Shown here: piece after piece, positions 5,825 to 12,296 of the stretch
How the letters are laid out: the number at the start of each line of letters is the position of its first letter
Position numbering within the stretch: position 1 is the first letter of the stretch
Virus record (IMG/VR): IMGVR_UViG_3300044825_000639
Coordinates: 1 to 27,776 of that record
Reading direction: 5' to 3' (one strand)
Origin: a virus
DNA length: 27,776 nt
The notes under the pieces: generated by a model
Told to the model about the DNA's origin: nothing
The model's database searches: none
The model's input: only the letters and a program-made list of their open reading frames with translations
Made by a program: the position numbers and the translations under genes

Positions 5825-6190
5825 TCATCCGGCTTGTGCCGAATCTCTCTTTTGAATTTCAGCGGCCAGCGCCACGTAGGCGACCGCATCAACATACGAA
5901 TCAGCGTGGCCCGGACTCTCGACCAGCCGGGACATTTTCAGCCATGCCATGCAAAGCGCGACCTCATGCGCCTTGACATCAACTCCCAAGACTTGCGACC
6001 AGCCGACCGCGATCCTCTTGTGCATCTCATAGGCATCGCCATAGTCACGCGCCCGATCCCCGTCGATAAGTTCACCGGCAGTCTTCAGAACCGACTGGCG
6101 GATTCCTATCATCTCTTGAACAACGGGACTCAAGCCGGGATGGTCACCATCAACCGGATAGCCAGCTTCAATCATGGTCTGCGCGTTCAT
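5825..6190 (-). CDS. DUF6378-like phage protein, 121 residues
   Basis: Last gene of the leftward operon. The core DRARDYGDAYEMHKRIAVGW, then a VDVKAHEVALCMAWLKMSRL helix and DSYVDAVAYVALAAEI, matches the small helical phage family I know as DUF6378. Its role is not established; the pattern of conserved acidic residues and helices recalls MazG-like all-alpha pyrophosphatases, but that is inference. The start at 6190 has GGAGGG 3 bases before it and overlaps the preceding gene by 23 bases, so an in-frame ATG at 6175 is less likely. Confidence 0.75.
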   Translation of the reverse strand: MNAQTMIEAGYPVDGDHPGLSPVVQEMIGIRQSVLKTAGELIDGDRARDYGDAYEMHKRIAVGWSQVLGVDVKAHEVALCMAWLKMSRLVESPGHADSYVDAVAYVALAAEIQKRDSAQAG

Positions 6191-6494
6191 TTTCCCTCCG
6201 ATATTCTAGGTGCCAGACGATCATGGCGATGTATCGGGCTACCTTCAACACTACCTTTTCCATCATCCAAGGGCAAGCTAAATGTAGTGCCTCGTGGATA
6301 ATCGTTTCAAGCCTCGCGCGGCCTTGCAACCGCGAATCAATCTCAAGCATGGGCTGTGCTGGCGGGGTTTCAGCGGGTTCGGTGTGGAGCAACTGCGTTG
6401 CCATACCATCAGCAGCATGACGCATCAGCGGCCTCTCGACAATGAGAGGCAGCTTACGTAGATCGACGCTGCCATCCTTTCTGAACCCCGGCAC
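6168..6494 (-). CDS. Small HExxH protein, putative zincin, 108 residues
   Basis: C-terminal half carries IDSRLQGRARLETIIHEALH (HEALH, residues 67-71), then a helical stretch (MMEKVVLKVARYIAMIVWHL). The HExxH helix followed by a helical bundle is the mark of small phage zincin-like proteins of unknown substrate found in replication operons. Function as a protease is not proven. The start is a GTG at 6494, 3 bases after the previous stop, with a poor ribosome site, so it may depend on coupling; an ATG at residue 24 is an alternative. Confidence 0.65.
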   Translation of the reverse strand: MPGFRKDGSVDLRKLPLIVERPLMRHAADGMATQLLHTEPAETPPAQPMLEIDSRLQGRARLETIIHEALHLACPWMMEKVVLKVARYIAMIVWHLEYRRENERADHD

Positions 6495-6497
6495 AGT

Positions 6498-6734
6498 CTA
6501 ATTCCGCTTCTCATCCAAGAATACATTCAAACGATGCTGGATGCGGGTGACATGGTACAGCGTCTCGGGAACGTCCGTCGTAGACACGCACTCGTAGACA
6601 TGCGTGTCCTTCGTCCGCCCGATCAGGATAAGCTCTGAGTACCTGTCCTTCGCCGCCTCCATGATCTTCTCAGGCGTGATCTCATCCTTCTCTGGATGGC
6701 TTGTGCCGGGGAAGTGAACGATGTTGTCACTCAT
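6498..6734 (-). CDS. Hypothetical protein, 78 residues
   Basis: Begins MSDNIVHFPGTSHPEKDEIT, an opening that I recall from small phage proteins next to primase-helicase genes. The middle region (ELILIGRTKDTHVYECVSTT) is beta-like, and a helix follows. No enzymatic motif. Start overlaps the primase-helicase stop as ATGA. Confidence 0.65.
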   Translation of the reverse strand: MSDNIVHFPGTSHPEKDEITPEKIMEAAKDRYSELILIGRTKDTHVYECVSTTDVPETLYHVTRIQHRLNVFLDEKRN

Positions 6735-8470
6735 AGCGTGAACCCTTCATTTGCCTGATCTTCTTGTTGCATTTCCTGATACTGTGTCGTGCCGACATTG
6801 TAAAGCAAGTTTGTCTGACCCTGCTTTCCAACCCACGAAAAGCGGCATTTCCAGACATGGATCTGAGCAATCGTTGGAGCATCCTTTTCGCGGTGGACTG
6901 TAAGCCCGCAGTCAGCCTTCGCAAACCACGCTGCTGATCCGCTAATATCAAATCCGCCGGGTGGAGGAATGCGGCCATCAGCGCCGCGCTGCATCTTTGT
7001 TGGATGAGCGACAAACCAGATGTGTATGCCGTGCCCCATCGCAAAAGCCTTAACCTCAGTGAGCATATCAGAGATCCACTCCGTCTCGCTCTTGTCCCGG
7101 TTATCACGGCTAATGAAATTGTAGGGATCAATAACAGCCCCACGAATGCCAAAACGAAGGATAGCAATGCGCAGCCGGTCCAGAATGCCGTCAAGGTCAG
7201 CAAGGCTACCATCGTCCTGATGTACGAACGAAAAGTGGCCGTTGATGTGATCGAATGCGGCATTGGCCTCTTCCTTGTTCATGCGCCTGTGGTAGCCGTC
7301 AAAAAAGTGAACCCCGGACCTCTTCGACATGAGCTTGGCAATATGAAAACGGGGTTCGTTCTCGAAAGAGCAAATGCCGAACTTCCAACCCTTCGATGTG
7401 GAAAGGTTGATCATGATCTGGTCGATGAACTCGGACTTGCCGCTCGAAGGAATGCCGGTCACAATCGTAACCTGCCCGGGCACTACCGTGTATAGCTCAT
7501 CCACCGATTCATAGCCCGTAGACTCGCCCCTGCCGACGCCCTTGTCGTATAGCTCCCATACAAGATCCCGAAACCGCTCGGCATCGTAGAGACCTTGGAC
7601 CGGCCACGGGGTCGGCTCGGATACTGCTTTCCGAAGACCTTCCGCGCCATGTTTAAGAAGCACATCGTTCGAATCTTTTGAACCTTCGGGGAAGCCGACG
7701 CGCCAGCAGCGCTCTTTGCCAACACGCCGCGCAATCTCTTCAGCGAGTGCTTCTCCCGGAGCATCTGCGTCCGTCGCAATAACAATCCTCTTGGCGGCAT
7801 CGACATACTCCTTCGCGTCCCAAAGGAACTTGAACTTCCGGTCTTCCGTCGGGTCTATCCTGCCTTCTGTGACCTTGAGGTTAGCCCCGTTCGGCACAGA
7901 TATGGCGTTTACACCAACCTCCGCCATGGCAAGGACATCCATCTCTCCTTCGACAATGATCAGGTCATCACCAACCTTGAGGCGGTCCAGTCCAAAGAAT
8001 GTGCCGGGGCCGTTGGTGCAAGCGAATCCCTTGCCCTCAAGCTTGCGGTGCTTGATTGCCTCAAGGCTACCCTTCTTGTCGAAGTACGGAAACCCGAGTG
8101 CCGGGGTGCCTTTGTAGTCGTCGCCGATCAGCCTGAACTTTGCTGCCGTTGCTGCGGATATGCCGCGCGAAGACAGGAATTCATAATGTCGCTCATCAAG
8201 GCTGTCATATTCGTTGACTGCCTTGAGCTGCTTCCGTTCTTCCATTTTTGCATACCCCTTATGCGTTTCTTGCAGCCACACAGCCCCGGCAACCCCGCAG
8301 TCGCCGTGGTAGCAACTGTACATGATGGCGTCGTAGCCCCTGTTGACCGAGAGGCAGGTGTCGTGCTTCTTTTTTCGAGATGAAGAACACCACGGACAGG
8401 TGTATCTGTGCTGTCCGGTTCTGGTGTTGTTCACCAGCCAAAGTTCTTCTTGTGAAAGATTGGAGAGCAT
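6731..8470 (-). CDS. T7 gp4-type primase-helicase
   Basis: 579 residues, close to T7 gp4 length. It should unwind the fork and make RNA primers. Zinc-binding domain: C25, C28, C53 and C58 (CPWC, then CYHGDC). TOPRIM primase core: VEGEMD (E175) and TDAD (D234, D236). DnaB/RecA-like helicase: Walker A GIPSSGKSE (339-347), Walker B-type GAVIDPYN (444-451), and the HPTK motif (489-492). The ATG at 8470 overlaps the upstream stop (TGATG) and has GGAGGG four bases before it; an extended frame to 8524 would run through the upstream gene. T7-like primase-helicases usually work with a phage polymerase, which is absent here. All key residues look intact. Confidence 0.93.
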   Translation of the reverse strand: MLSNLSQEELWLVNNTRTGQHRYTCPWCSSSRKKKHDTCLSVNRGYDAIMYSCYHGDCGVAGAVWLQETHKGYAKMEERKQLKAVNEYDSLDERHYEFLSSRGISAATAAKFRLIGDDYKGTPALGFPYFDKKGSLEAIKHRKLEGKGFACTNGPGTFFGLDRLKVGDDLIIVEGEMDVLAMAEVGVNAISVPNGANLKVTEGRIDPTEDRKFKFLWDAKEYVDAAKRIVIATDADAPGEALAEEIARRVGKERCWRVGFPEGSKDSNDVLLKHGAEGLRKAVSEPTPWPVQGLYDAERFRDLVWELYDKGVGRGESTGYESVDELYTVVPGQVTIVTGIPSSGKSEFIDQIMINLSTSKGWKFGICSFENEPRFHIAKLMSKRSGVHFFDGYHRRMNKEEANAAFDHINGHFSFVHQDDGSLADLDGILDRLRIAILRFGIRGAVIDPYNFISRDNRDKSETEWISDMLTEVKAFAMGHGIHIWFVAHPTKMQRGADGRIPPPGGFDISGSAAWFAKADCGLTVHREKDAPTIAQIHVWKCRFSWVGKQGQTNLLYNVGTTQYQEMQQEDQANEGFTL

Positions 8471-8661
8471 CAGCCCTCCGGATCGGCAAGCTTTACGAGG
8501 GACTGGTGCCCGTGCATGGGGCATTCCGCATTGATCCAGAATGCCGTCCAGCTTTCACCGTTGCCGGAAGCCGGAATGCCTTTGCCGCGACGGTTGTCCA
8601 TAACAGGGCATGAGCAGCCTTGTTCCACTGCTTCGCTGCTGCCGGGGTTTGGTTTTGTCAT
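8470..8661 (-). CDS. Small Cys/His-rich protein, 63 residues, putative zinc-binding
   Basis: Contains GCSCPVMDNRRGKGI, later FWINAECPMHGH. Two Cys, then Cys and two His, could bind one zinc. Similar small proteins precede primase genes in phages as far as I recall; function unknown. ATG at 8661 follows AAGGAGG by 6 bases. It ends PEG-stop, whose GGAGGG primes the primase-helicase start. Confidence 0.65.
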   Translation of the reverse strand: MTKPNPGSSEAVEQGCSCPVMDNRRGKGIPASGNGESWTAFWINAECPMHGHQSLVKLADPEG

Positions 8662-8684
8662 GTTGTCCTCCTTAAAGACCGCCA

Positions 8685-8713
8685 ACCATATCACGAAGCA
8701 GATACACCATCAA
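8685..8713 (-). promoter_or_regulatory. Putative extended -10 promoter for the primase operon
   Basis: On the minus strand: TTGATG (8713-8708), 17-base spacer, TATGGT (8690-8685), with TG one base before the -10 box. Start near 8678 leaves a short leader containing AAGGAGG. If active, it would leave the structured gap outside the main message. Confidence 0.4.
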
Positions 8714-9048
8714 GCCCTATTTCCTATACCCTTGAGTTCAGATCGTTAGATCTTTGGGCTAGGACCAATAGGCGAAGAACCCCGGCATTCCTGCCAAGGT
8801 TCTTCCGCCCGGTCAACTATACCCTTTGAGACGAGTCGTTGAGTCTCGGGGTCTGACTTAGGCACCTAGCCAGACTTTGCAGCCACTTCCAAGCGCATGT
8901 GCCGCGCCAGCCGTCCCCGCTTCTGCATTACGGACTGCGGTTGCCTCTGTGGACGATCCCCGTGGTAGAGGCAGGCTGATCGTACCCCACCGTGATTTCT
9001 CCGTCGGTACGACCAGATCTTTAGGCTAACACAAGGCGGGGTGCTTTC
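8714..9048 (-). other. Structured non-coding gap before the primase operon
   Basis: About 335 bases without a credible gene, rich in inverted repeats that form best as minus-strand RNA. Upstream to downstream on that strand: CGTACC/GGTACG (9011-9006 with 8986-8981), TGCCTCT/AGAGGCA (8973-8967 with 8948-8942), GTCTG/CAGAC (8875-8871 with 8855-8851), then two related units (8852-8817 and 8758-8724) each holding a hairpin inside a CCC/GGG clamp and ending GGGTATAG, with a 14-bp hairpin between them. It may be a regulatory leader, an RNA gene or a protein-binding region. No known RNA family was recognised. Confidence 0.5.
8774..8805 (-). other. 14-bp RNA hairpin with GGAA loop
   Basis: Minus-strand arms GAAGAACCTTGGCA (8805-8792) and TGCCGGGGTTCTTC (8787-8774) enclose GGAA, a GNRA-type tetraloop. 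Two of the pairs are U-G wobbles, which become C-A mismatches on the plus strand, so the structure favours minus-strand RNA. GGC/GCC and GACC/GGTC flanks can extend it. Confidence 0.6.
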
Positions 9049-9396
9049 TCAAGCCCCCCTTTTCTTGTCTACATCGCCTGTGTGTGACTCGACGTAGGTA
9101 CGCACTAAGAACCTGAATTCCATAGCCTTTTTGAATGCTCGCTTGCGGTTCCGATCCTTGAGCAATGCAGAAATTGCATGCCTGATATGCGCAGGATCGA
9201 GGCCAGCCATACCGCACACGATCTCGAAGTCTTCGTGGGCGATCCAGTCGGATACCTCCTTCCGGATCGCCCGATCTCTTGACGTAGCGTCAATAACAGC
9301 CTGCGCCATGACGTGCAGCCACAGCACCCGCTCCGGTTGAAGAGTGGGGTCTGGGAGCGTCATCAAAAACGCATAGCTGCTCTGACTATTCTGCAT
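9049..9396 (-). CDS. Hypothetical protein, 115 residues
   Basis: Helical protein containing RVLWLHVMAQAVIDATSRD, then DWIAHEDFEIVCGMAGLD and PAHIRHAISALL, with a basic C-terminus. This pattern recurs in phage proteins next to replication genes, but the family has no known function that I can name. Its start overlaps the preceding HNH gene by 11 bases and has a poor ribosome site; an ATG at 9363 is the alternative. The structured gap follows its stop. Confidence 0.6.
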   Translation of the reverse strand: MQNSQSSYAFLMTLPDPTLQPERVLWLHVMAQAVIDATSRDRAIRKEVSDWIAHEDFEIVCGMAGLDPAHIRHAISALLKDRNRKRAFKKAMEFRFLVRTYVESHTGDVDKKRGA

Positions 9397-9970
9397 GGCA
9401 GGCTGGCAGCCCCATCTTCAGCCGATCCTCGACCGCCTTGACCGCAGCGGCGATCTTGAAGAGTTCCTCGGAGGTGGCGTTGCTCTTGATGCGGTTCGCC
9501 CGGTAGGAGATCACCCACACGTTCCCCGGCACATAGCCCTTTGACGGGTCGATGCGGTCGAGTGTCGGCGAATCATCTGAGATTTTGTTGGCCCTGAAGT
9601 TGAGGATGACACCGCTGATGGGGCATGTTTCGCGCCGCGCAACATCATCCTTCGCGATGCTGAACTCGACGTTATTTTTCTTGCAGCGACTTTTTGCAGA
9701 AGTGAGCATAAGGTTGAGCCTGTTCTCGAACGATCCGAACCGGCTCTTCTCGTAGTAATATTGGTAGCGGGTCTTTCCGCCCTCAATAATTTCGTTCATG
9801 TACCGCCTGTTGTTTTCCTTCATTTTTTCGCGGTTGTTGTCGTACCAGAGGCGAGCCTTTTCCCGATTCCGTTGCTTCTTTTTGTTGATCTCGTCTAGTT
9901 GGGCGGTAAGTTCCCCCAACTGCTGACGGAGGGCTTCTTCATTTGAGGTAGTCAGAGTTTCGGTGAGCAT
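9386..9970 (-). CDS. HNH-type endonuclease with N-terminal coiled coil
   Basis: 194 residues. Residues 10-60 are a Lys/Glu/Asn-rich coiled coil. The nuclease part is CPISG (116-120), SPTLDRIDPSKGYVPGNVWV (134-153), then RANRIKSNATSEEL; the LDRID - GY - GN - WVIS - N order is the conserved core of phage HNH endonucleases. It could act in recombination or packaging, or as a free-standing homing enzyme. Its start overlaps the RusA stop (TGATG), so it is translationally built into the operon. A TTG three bases earlier is not needed. The N-terminal half is more AT-rich than its neighbours, a slight hint of separate origin. Confidence 0.82.
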   Translation of the reverse strand: MLTETLTTSNEEALRQQLGELTAQLDEINKKKQRNREKARLWYDNNREKMKENNRRYMNEIIEGGKTRYQYYYEKSRFGSFENRLNLMLTSAKSRCKKNNVEFSIAKDDVARRETCPISGVILNFRANKISDDSPTLDRIDPSKGYVPGNVWVISYRANRIKSNATSEELFKIAAAVKAVEDRLKMGLPACHAE

Positions 9971-10323
9971 CAAAGCTTCTCCACGGTTATCTCTGCCCGA
10001 GGGTTGAGTTTGTCGAGCGCCCAGTAAAGGTGCTGCTCTTTGATTTGCCGATCATTGACGTAAATGCGCTCCTGCATCAGGTCGAAAATCAGCGATGCGT
10101 CGAGGTCGGGCCGCCTCGAAGCATAGTGGATTCGGATGTTTACACGCAGGTCTCCGTCCATCAGCGGGTCGAGGACTGGACACTGCTTGGCGAATTCCTT
10201 GGCGTAGTTCAGAGCCTTCTCGCTCTTGATGAAGAACTTGCCGGTCCATCTGCGGCTGTTGGCCTTCGAGGCTGGCTCGCCGAGGACAACGAAATTAACA
10301 GTTGACGGCGCTTCGGGGTTCAT
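9970..10323 (-). CDS. rusA: RusA-family Holliday junction resolvase
   Basis: 117 residues, the normal RusA size. RusA dimers cut Holliday junctions and branched phage DNA. Key part: RRPDLDASLIFDLMQE and IYVNDRQI, giving D73, D75 and D91, which match the positions of the three RusA catalytic aspartates. The N-terminus VNFVVLGEPASKANSRRW fits the family. The ATG at 10323 is preferred; it lacks a clear ribosome site, and a GTG at 10359 would overlap the divergent exonuclease gene. First gene of the leftward operon; its start is 15 bases from the start of the rightward operon. Confidence 0.88.
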   Translation of the reverse strand: MNPEAPSTVNFVVLGEPASKANSRRWTGKFFIKSEKALNYAKEFAKQCPVLDPLMDGDLRVNIRIHYASRRPDLDASLIFDLMQERIYVNDRQIKEQHLYWALDKLNPRAEITVEKL

Positions 10324-10330
10324 GTATTGC
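10302..10330 (+). promoter_or_regulatory. Candidate promoter giving a near-leaderless message
   Basis: TTGACG (10302-10307), exactly 17 bases, then TATTGC (10325-10330). The -10 box is poor (first three bases match). Start would be about 10337, at most two bases before the ATG at 10339, which has no ribosome site. The promoter lies inside the start of rusA. Confidence 0.35.
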
Positions 10331-10338
10331 GAACGTCC

Positions 10339-11250
10339 ATGAAGCTGACAAACAAGCACGGCGTCCCGGAGACAATCGTTCGAGCGGTGGCTGACGACGA
10401 GTATGACAAAGGCGACTCCGTGCTATCGGTGACGCAAATCATCTCGCCACCACGGATAGTTGTACTTCAAAATCTAAACAAGGACAACCTCCAGTCGGAT
10501 GTTATCGACAGGGTGCCGTCGCTTCTCGGCACGGCGGTCCACAAGATCATCGAGAAGGGATCAAAGGACATACCGGGGCACATCATCGAGGAACGTCTGT
10601 ACGCGGATGTCCTCGGGTGGAGGATCTCCGGGGCCGTGGATTTGCAGATCGACAATTGTGACGGAACTTGGGCGATCAACGACTACAAGGTCACGTCCGT
10701 CTACTCGGTCCTGAGCGATAAACCTGAATGGGAACAACAACTTAACTGTTATGCCTATCTGGCTGGCAAGTCCCATGGCCGCAATGTAACCAGCCTCAAG
10801 ATTGTCGCAATCCTGCGGGATTGGCAACGCAAGCAAGCCGAAATCAAGGCAGACTATCCGCAGTCTCAGATCGTGATGGTTGACATCCCGGTGTGGACCC
10901 CGGAGCGGCAAGAGGCATATATCACCGAGCGCGTCGGGCTGCATCAGGCGGCACAAAAAGCTGTTGACACGGGTGAGCCGGTCGCCTATTGTACGGATCA
11001 GGAGCGCTGGGTTCGTGGCGAATCATGGGCTCTGATGAAGGAGGGGCGCAAGAGCGCCGTAAAGCTATATGACAGCGAAGTCGAAGCAAACGAAGCCTTA
11101 CGTGCCGCTGGAGAATGTGGATCTGGACACTCTGTCGAACACAGACCCGGCTCAGCAATACGTTGCAAAGGAAATTACTGCCTCGTGTCAATGTGGTGCA
11201 GGCAATGGCAGGAAGAGCTTGGCGACAGCACTGGCGAAAGCTCAGGCTGA
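10339..11250 (+). CDS. RecB-like PD-(D/E)XK exonuclease
   Basis: 303 residues. Likely resects double-stranded ends so that the ERF protein next door can anneal strands. Motifs in order: SVTQIISPPRI (30-40), GTAVH with H68, SGAVD with D101, INDYK with D115 and K117, and EQQLNCYAY with Q134 and Y138; this is the RecB/Cas4-type nuclease core. A Cys-containing tail (RCKGNYC, then MWC) recalls Cas4-like proteins, but four cluster ligands are not evident. Start at 10339 fits the MKLTNKHGVPE opening; there is no ribosome site. The end overlaps ERF, and its tail (HSVEHRPGSAIRCKGNYC) looks conserved, so the overlap is real. Confidence 0.85.
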   Translation: MKLTNKHGVPETIVRAVADDEYDKGDSVLSVTQIISPPRIVVLQNLNKDNLQSDVIDRVPSLLGTAVHKIIEKGSKDIPGHIIEERLYADVLGWRISGAVDLQIDNCDGTWAINDYKVTSVYSVLSDKPEWEQQLNCYAYLAGKSHGRNVTSLKIVAILRDWQRKQAEIKADYPQSQIVMVDIPVWTPERQEAYITERVGLHQAAQKAVDTGEPVAYCTDQERWVRGESWALMKEGRKSAVKLYDSEVEANEALRAAGECGSGHSVEHRPGSAIRCKGNYCLVSMWCRQWQEELGDSTGESSG

Positions 11251-11680
11251 GTGCCAGAACGTCACGATGAACAAGATCAACCCGCACTTCCGCAGCAAGT
11301 ACGCGGATCTTGCGGCTGTGCGTGATGCGATCATCCCCGTGTTTAACAAGCACGGGCTCTCAATCATCCAAGCCCCGACAAGCGATCTAGTCGGCGGGTT
11401 TACACTTGAGACGCGGGTCATACACTCGTCTGGTTCCGAGATCATCTGGAACTTTCCTCTCCCGCCGGACACGTCGAAGATGCAGTCAATCGGATCTGCA
11501 ATCTCGTATGCCCGGCGCTACACACTGAGCGCCATCGCTGGTATCGCAAGTGAGGAGGACGACGATGGCAACGCGGCGACGAATACCAATGGTCGGGGAT
11601 ACTCCGGTGGTAACAGTGCCGGTGGACAATCCCAAGGTAGAGGTGGATCTTCAAGCGAGACGGGAGGTATCACCCTCTGA
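11219..11680 (+). CDS. erf: ERF-family single-strand annealing protein
   Basis: About 153 residues. Promotes annealing of complementary single strands, as P22 Erf does. Core: ATALAKAQAEC, NKINPHFRSKYADLAAVRDA, HGLSIIQAP, MQSIGSAISYARRYTLSAIA and SEEDDDGNAA, all typical of ERF. The tail is Gly/Ser/Gln-rich. Start is uncertain: a TTG at 11219 with AGGAAG upstream limits the overlap with the exonuclease to 32 bases. An ATG at 11069 is in frame, but the added residues look like out-of-frame exonuclease sequence. The next gene begins inside its tail. Confidence 0.85.
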   Translation: MATALAKAQAECQNVTMNKINPHFRSKYADLAAVRDAIIPVFNKHGLSIIQAPTSDLVGGFTLETRVIHSSGSEIIWNFPLPPDTSKMQSIGSAISYARRYTLSAIAGIASEEDDDGNAATNTNGRGYSGGNSAGGQSQGRGGSSSETGGITL

Positions 11681-11885
11681 TGAGGAATTCGATTGGGACG
11701 CATGGTCGGGCCTTATGATTGCCGCCCTGATCGTGCCGCGCTCAACGGATCATCTGGTGGACTACTGGAAGGCCAACGTCAATCTACTCGATTGGGCCAA
11801 GAAGGTGAAGCCGGATGTATTTGAACGGATACGGGCAGCGTTCTCTGCCCGCAAACTTGAACTACAAGGAGGCCGAGATGGCTAA
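11565..11885 (+). CDS. Hypothetical protein, 106 residues, between erf and the SSB-like gene
   Basis: Body FDWDAWSGLMIAALIVPRST, then YWKANVNLLDWAKKV and DVFERIRAAFSARKLEL: helical, resembling small proteins encoded after annealase genes in other phages. Function unknown. The ATG at 11565 has an excellent AGGAGG six bases before it but makes a 116-base overlap with erf; a GTG at 11643 with AAGG would give an 80-residue protein with a smaller overlap. The C-terminus abuts the next ribosome site. Confidence 0.6.
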   Translation: MATRRRIPMVGDTPVVTVPVDNPKVEVDLQARREVSPSDEEFDWDAWSGLMIAALIVPRSTDHLVDYWKANVNLLDWAKKVKPDVFERIRAAFSARKLELQGGRDG

Positions 11886-12123
11886 TTTTGTACCGAAGCC
11901 CAACACCGGGCGCGTTTGGCCGAACAAGTATCGGAAGGAAAACGAGAAGGCACCACACTACAAGGGCAACGCCATGATTGAGGGCGTTGGCATGCGCGAC
12001 ATGGCGATGTGGGTTAACTACGTCGAAGGGACGAAGGACGTTAAGGATGTCGCGGTGAAGTTCTCTGATTACAAGCCGAAGGACGCCAATGGCAATGGGA
12101 CGAACGACGAAGTCCCGTTCTAA
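11878..12123 (+). CDS. Possible SSB-like protein with an SSB-type C-terminal tip
   Basis: 81 residues. It ends DEVPF, closely matching the DDIPF tip through which bacterial SSB recruits partner proteins. Before it lies a Lys/Asp/Asn-rich linker (DYKPKDANGNGTND). The N-terminal part (GRVWPNKYRKENEKAPHYKG, aromatic residues, beta-type spacing) could be a small OB-like fold, but I see no proven SSB domain and it is shorter than a normal SSB. Position after exonuclease and annealase supports an SSB-like role. AAGGAGG lies 6 bases before the ATG at 11878. Confidence 0.5.
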   Translation: MANFVPKPNTGRVWPNKYRKENEKAPHYKGNAMIEGVGMRDMAMWVNYVEGTKDVKDVAVKFSDYKPKDANGNGTNDEVPF

Positions 12124-12130
12124 CGACTAG

Positions 12131-12180
12131 CTGCCGAACGGCAGGGCCGGTGGGGTTTCCTCCTTTCTCCCGCGACCGGC
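12131..12180 (+). other. Leader hairpins with an anti-Shine-Dalgarno loop
   Basis: CTGCC/GGCAG (12131-12144, loop GAAC) stands next to GCCGGT (12146-12151) paired with ACCGGC (12175-12180). The second loop shows TTTCCTCC (12156-12163), which can pair with GGAGGAAG (12297-12304), the ribosome site of the methyltransferase gene. The segment GGTGGGGTTTC resembles the intergenic leader repeats further left. Confidence 0.45.
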
Positions 12181-12262
12181 ACCCCGATACGACCTCAGTG
12201 GAAGAACAGGAGAGGCTATAGTGGTAGTTGATTCTGTGTGGAGCCCCGCAATCTGAGGCGCT

Positions 12263-12296
12263 GCCCGCCCATAACGTGACGGCGGGCTTTTCTTTT
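12263..12296 (+). terminator. Intrinsic terminator just before the methyltransferase start
   Basis: Arms GCCCGCC (12263-12269) and GGCGGGC (12281-12287), 11-base loop, then TTTTCTTTT. The T-run touches the GGAGGAAG of the next gene, so this is either the end of the recombination unit or an attenuator. No convincing promoter lies between it and the ATG. Confidence 0.8.

Noticed and set aside
5834-6301. 155-residue plus-strand frame
   Set aside because: Lies antisense to two minus-strand genes with good starts and recognisable patterns, and follows a terminator without a promoter.
6359-6375. Another copy of the GGGGTTTC leader repeat
   Set aside because: It lies within a minus-strand coding region and lacks the flanking parts of the repeat, so it is probably chance.
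8724-9048. Group I intron or tRNA in the structured gap
   Set aside because: CAACGACT followed by GGGTATAG recalls group I core elements, but the spacing is too short, the motif is duplicated and there are no split exons. No cloverleaf with a T-loop could be fitted.
11069-11218. Long start of the ERF gene at 11069
   Set aside because: It would overlap 182 bases of the exonuclease, whose tail looks conserved in its own frame; the extra residues do not resemble ERF proteins.
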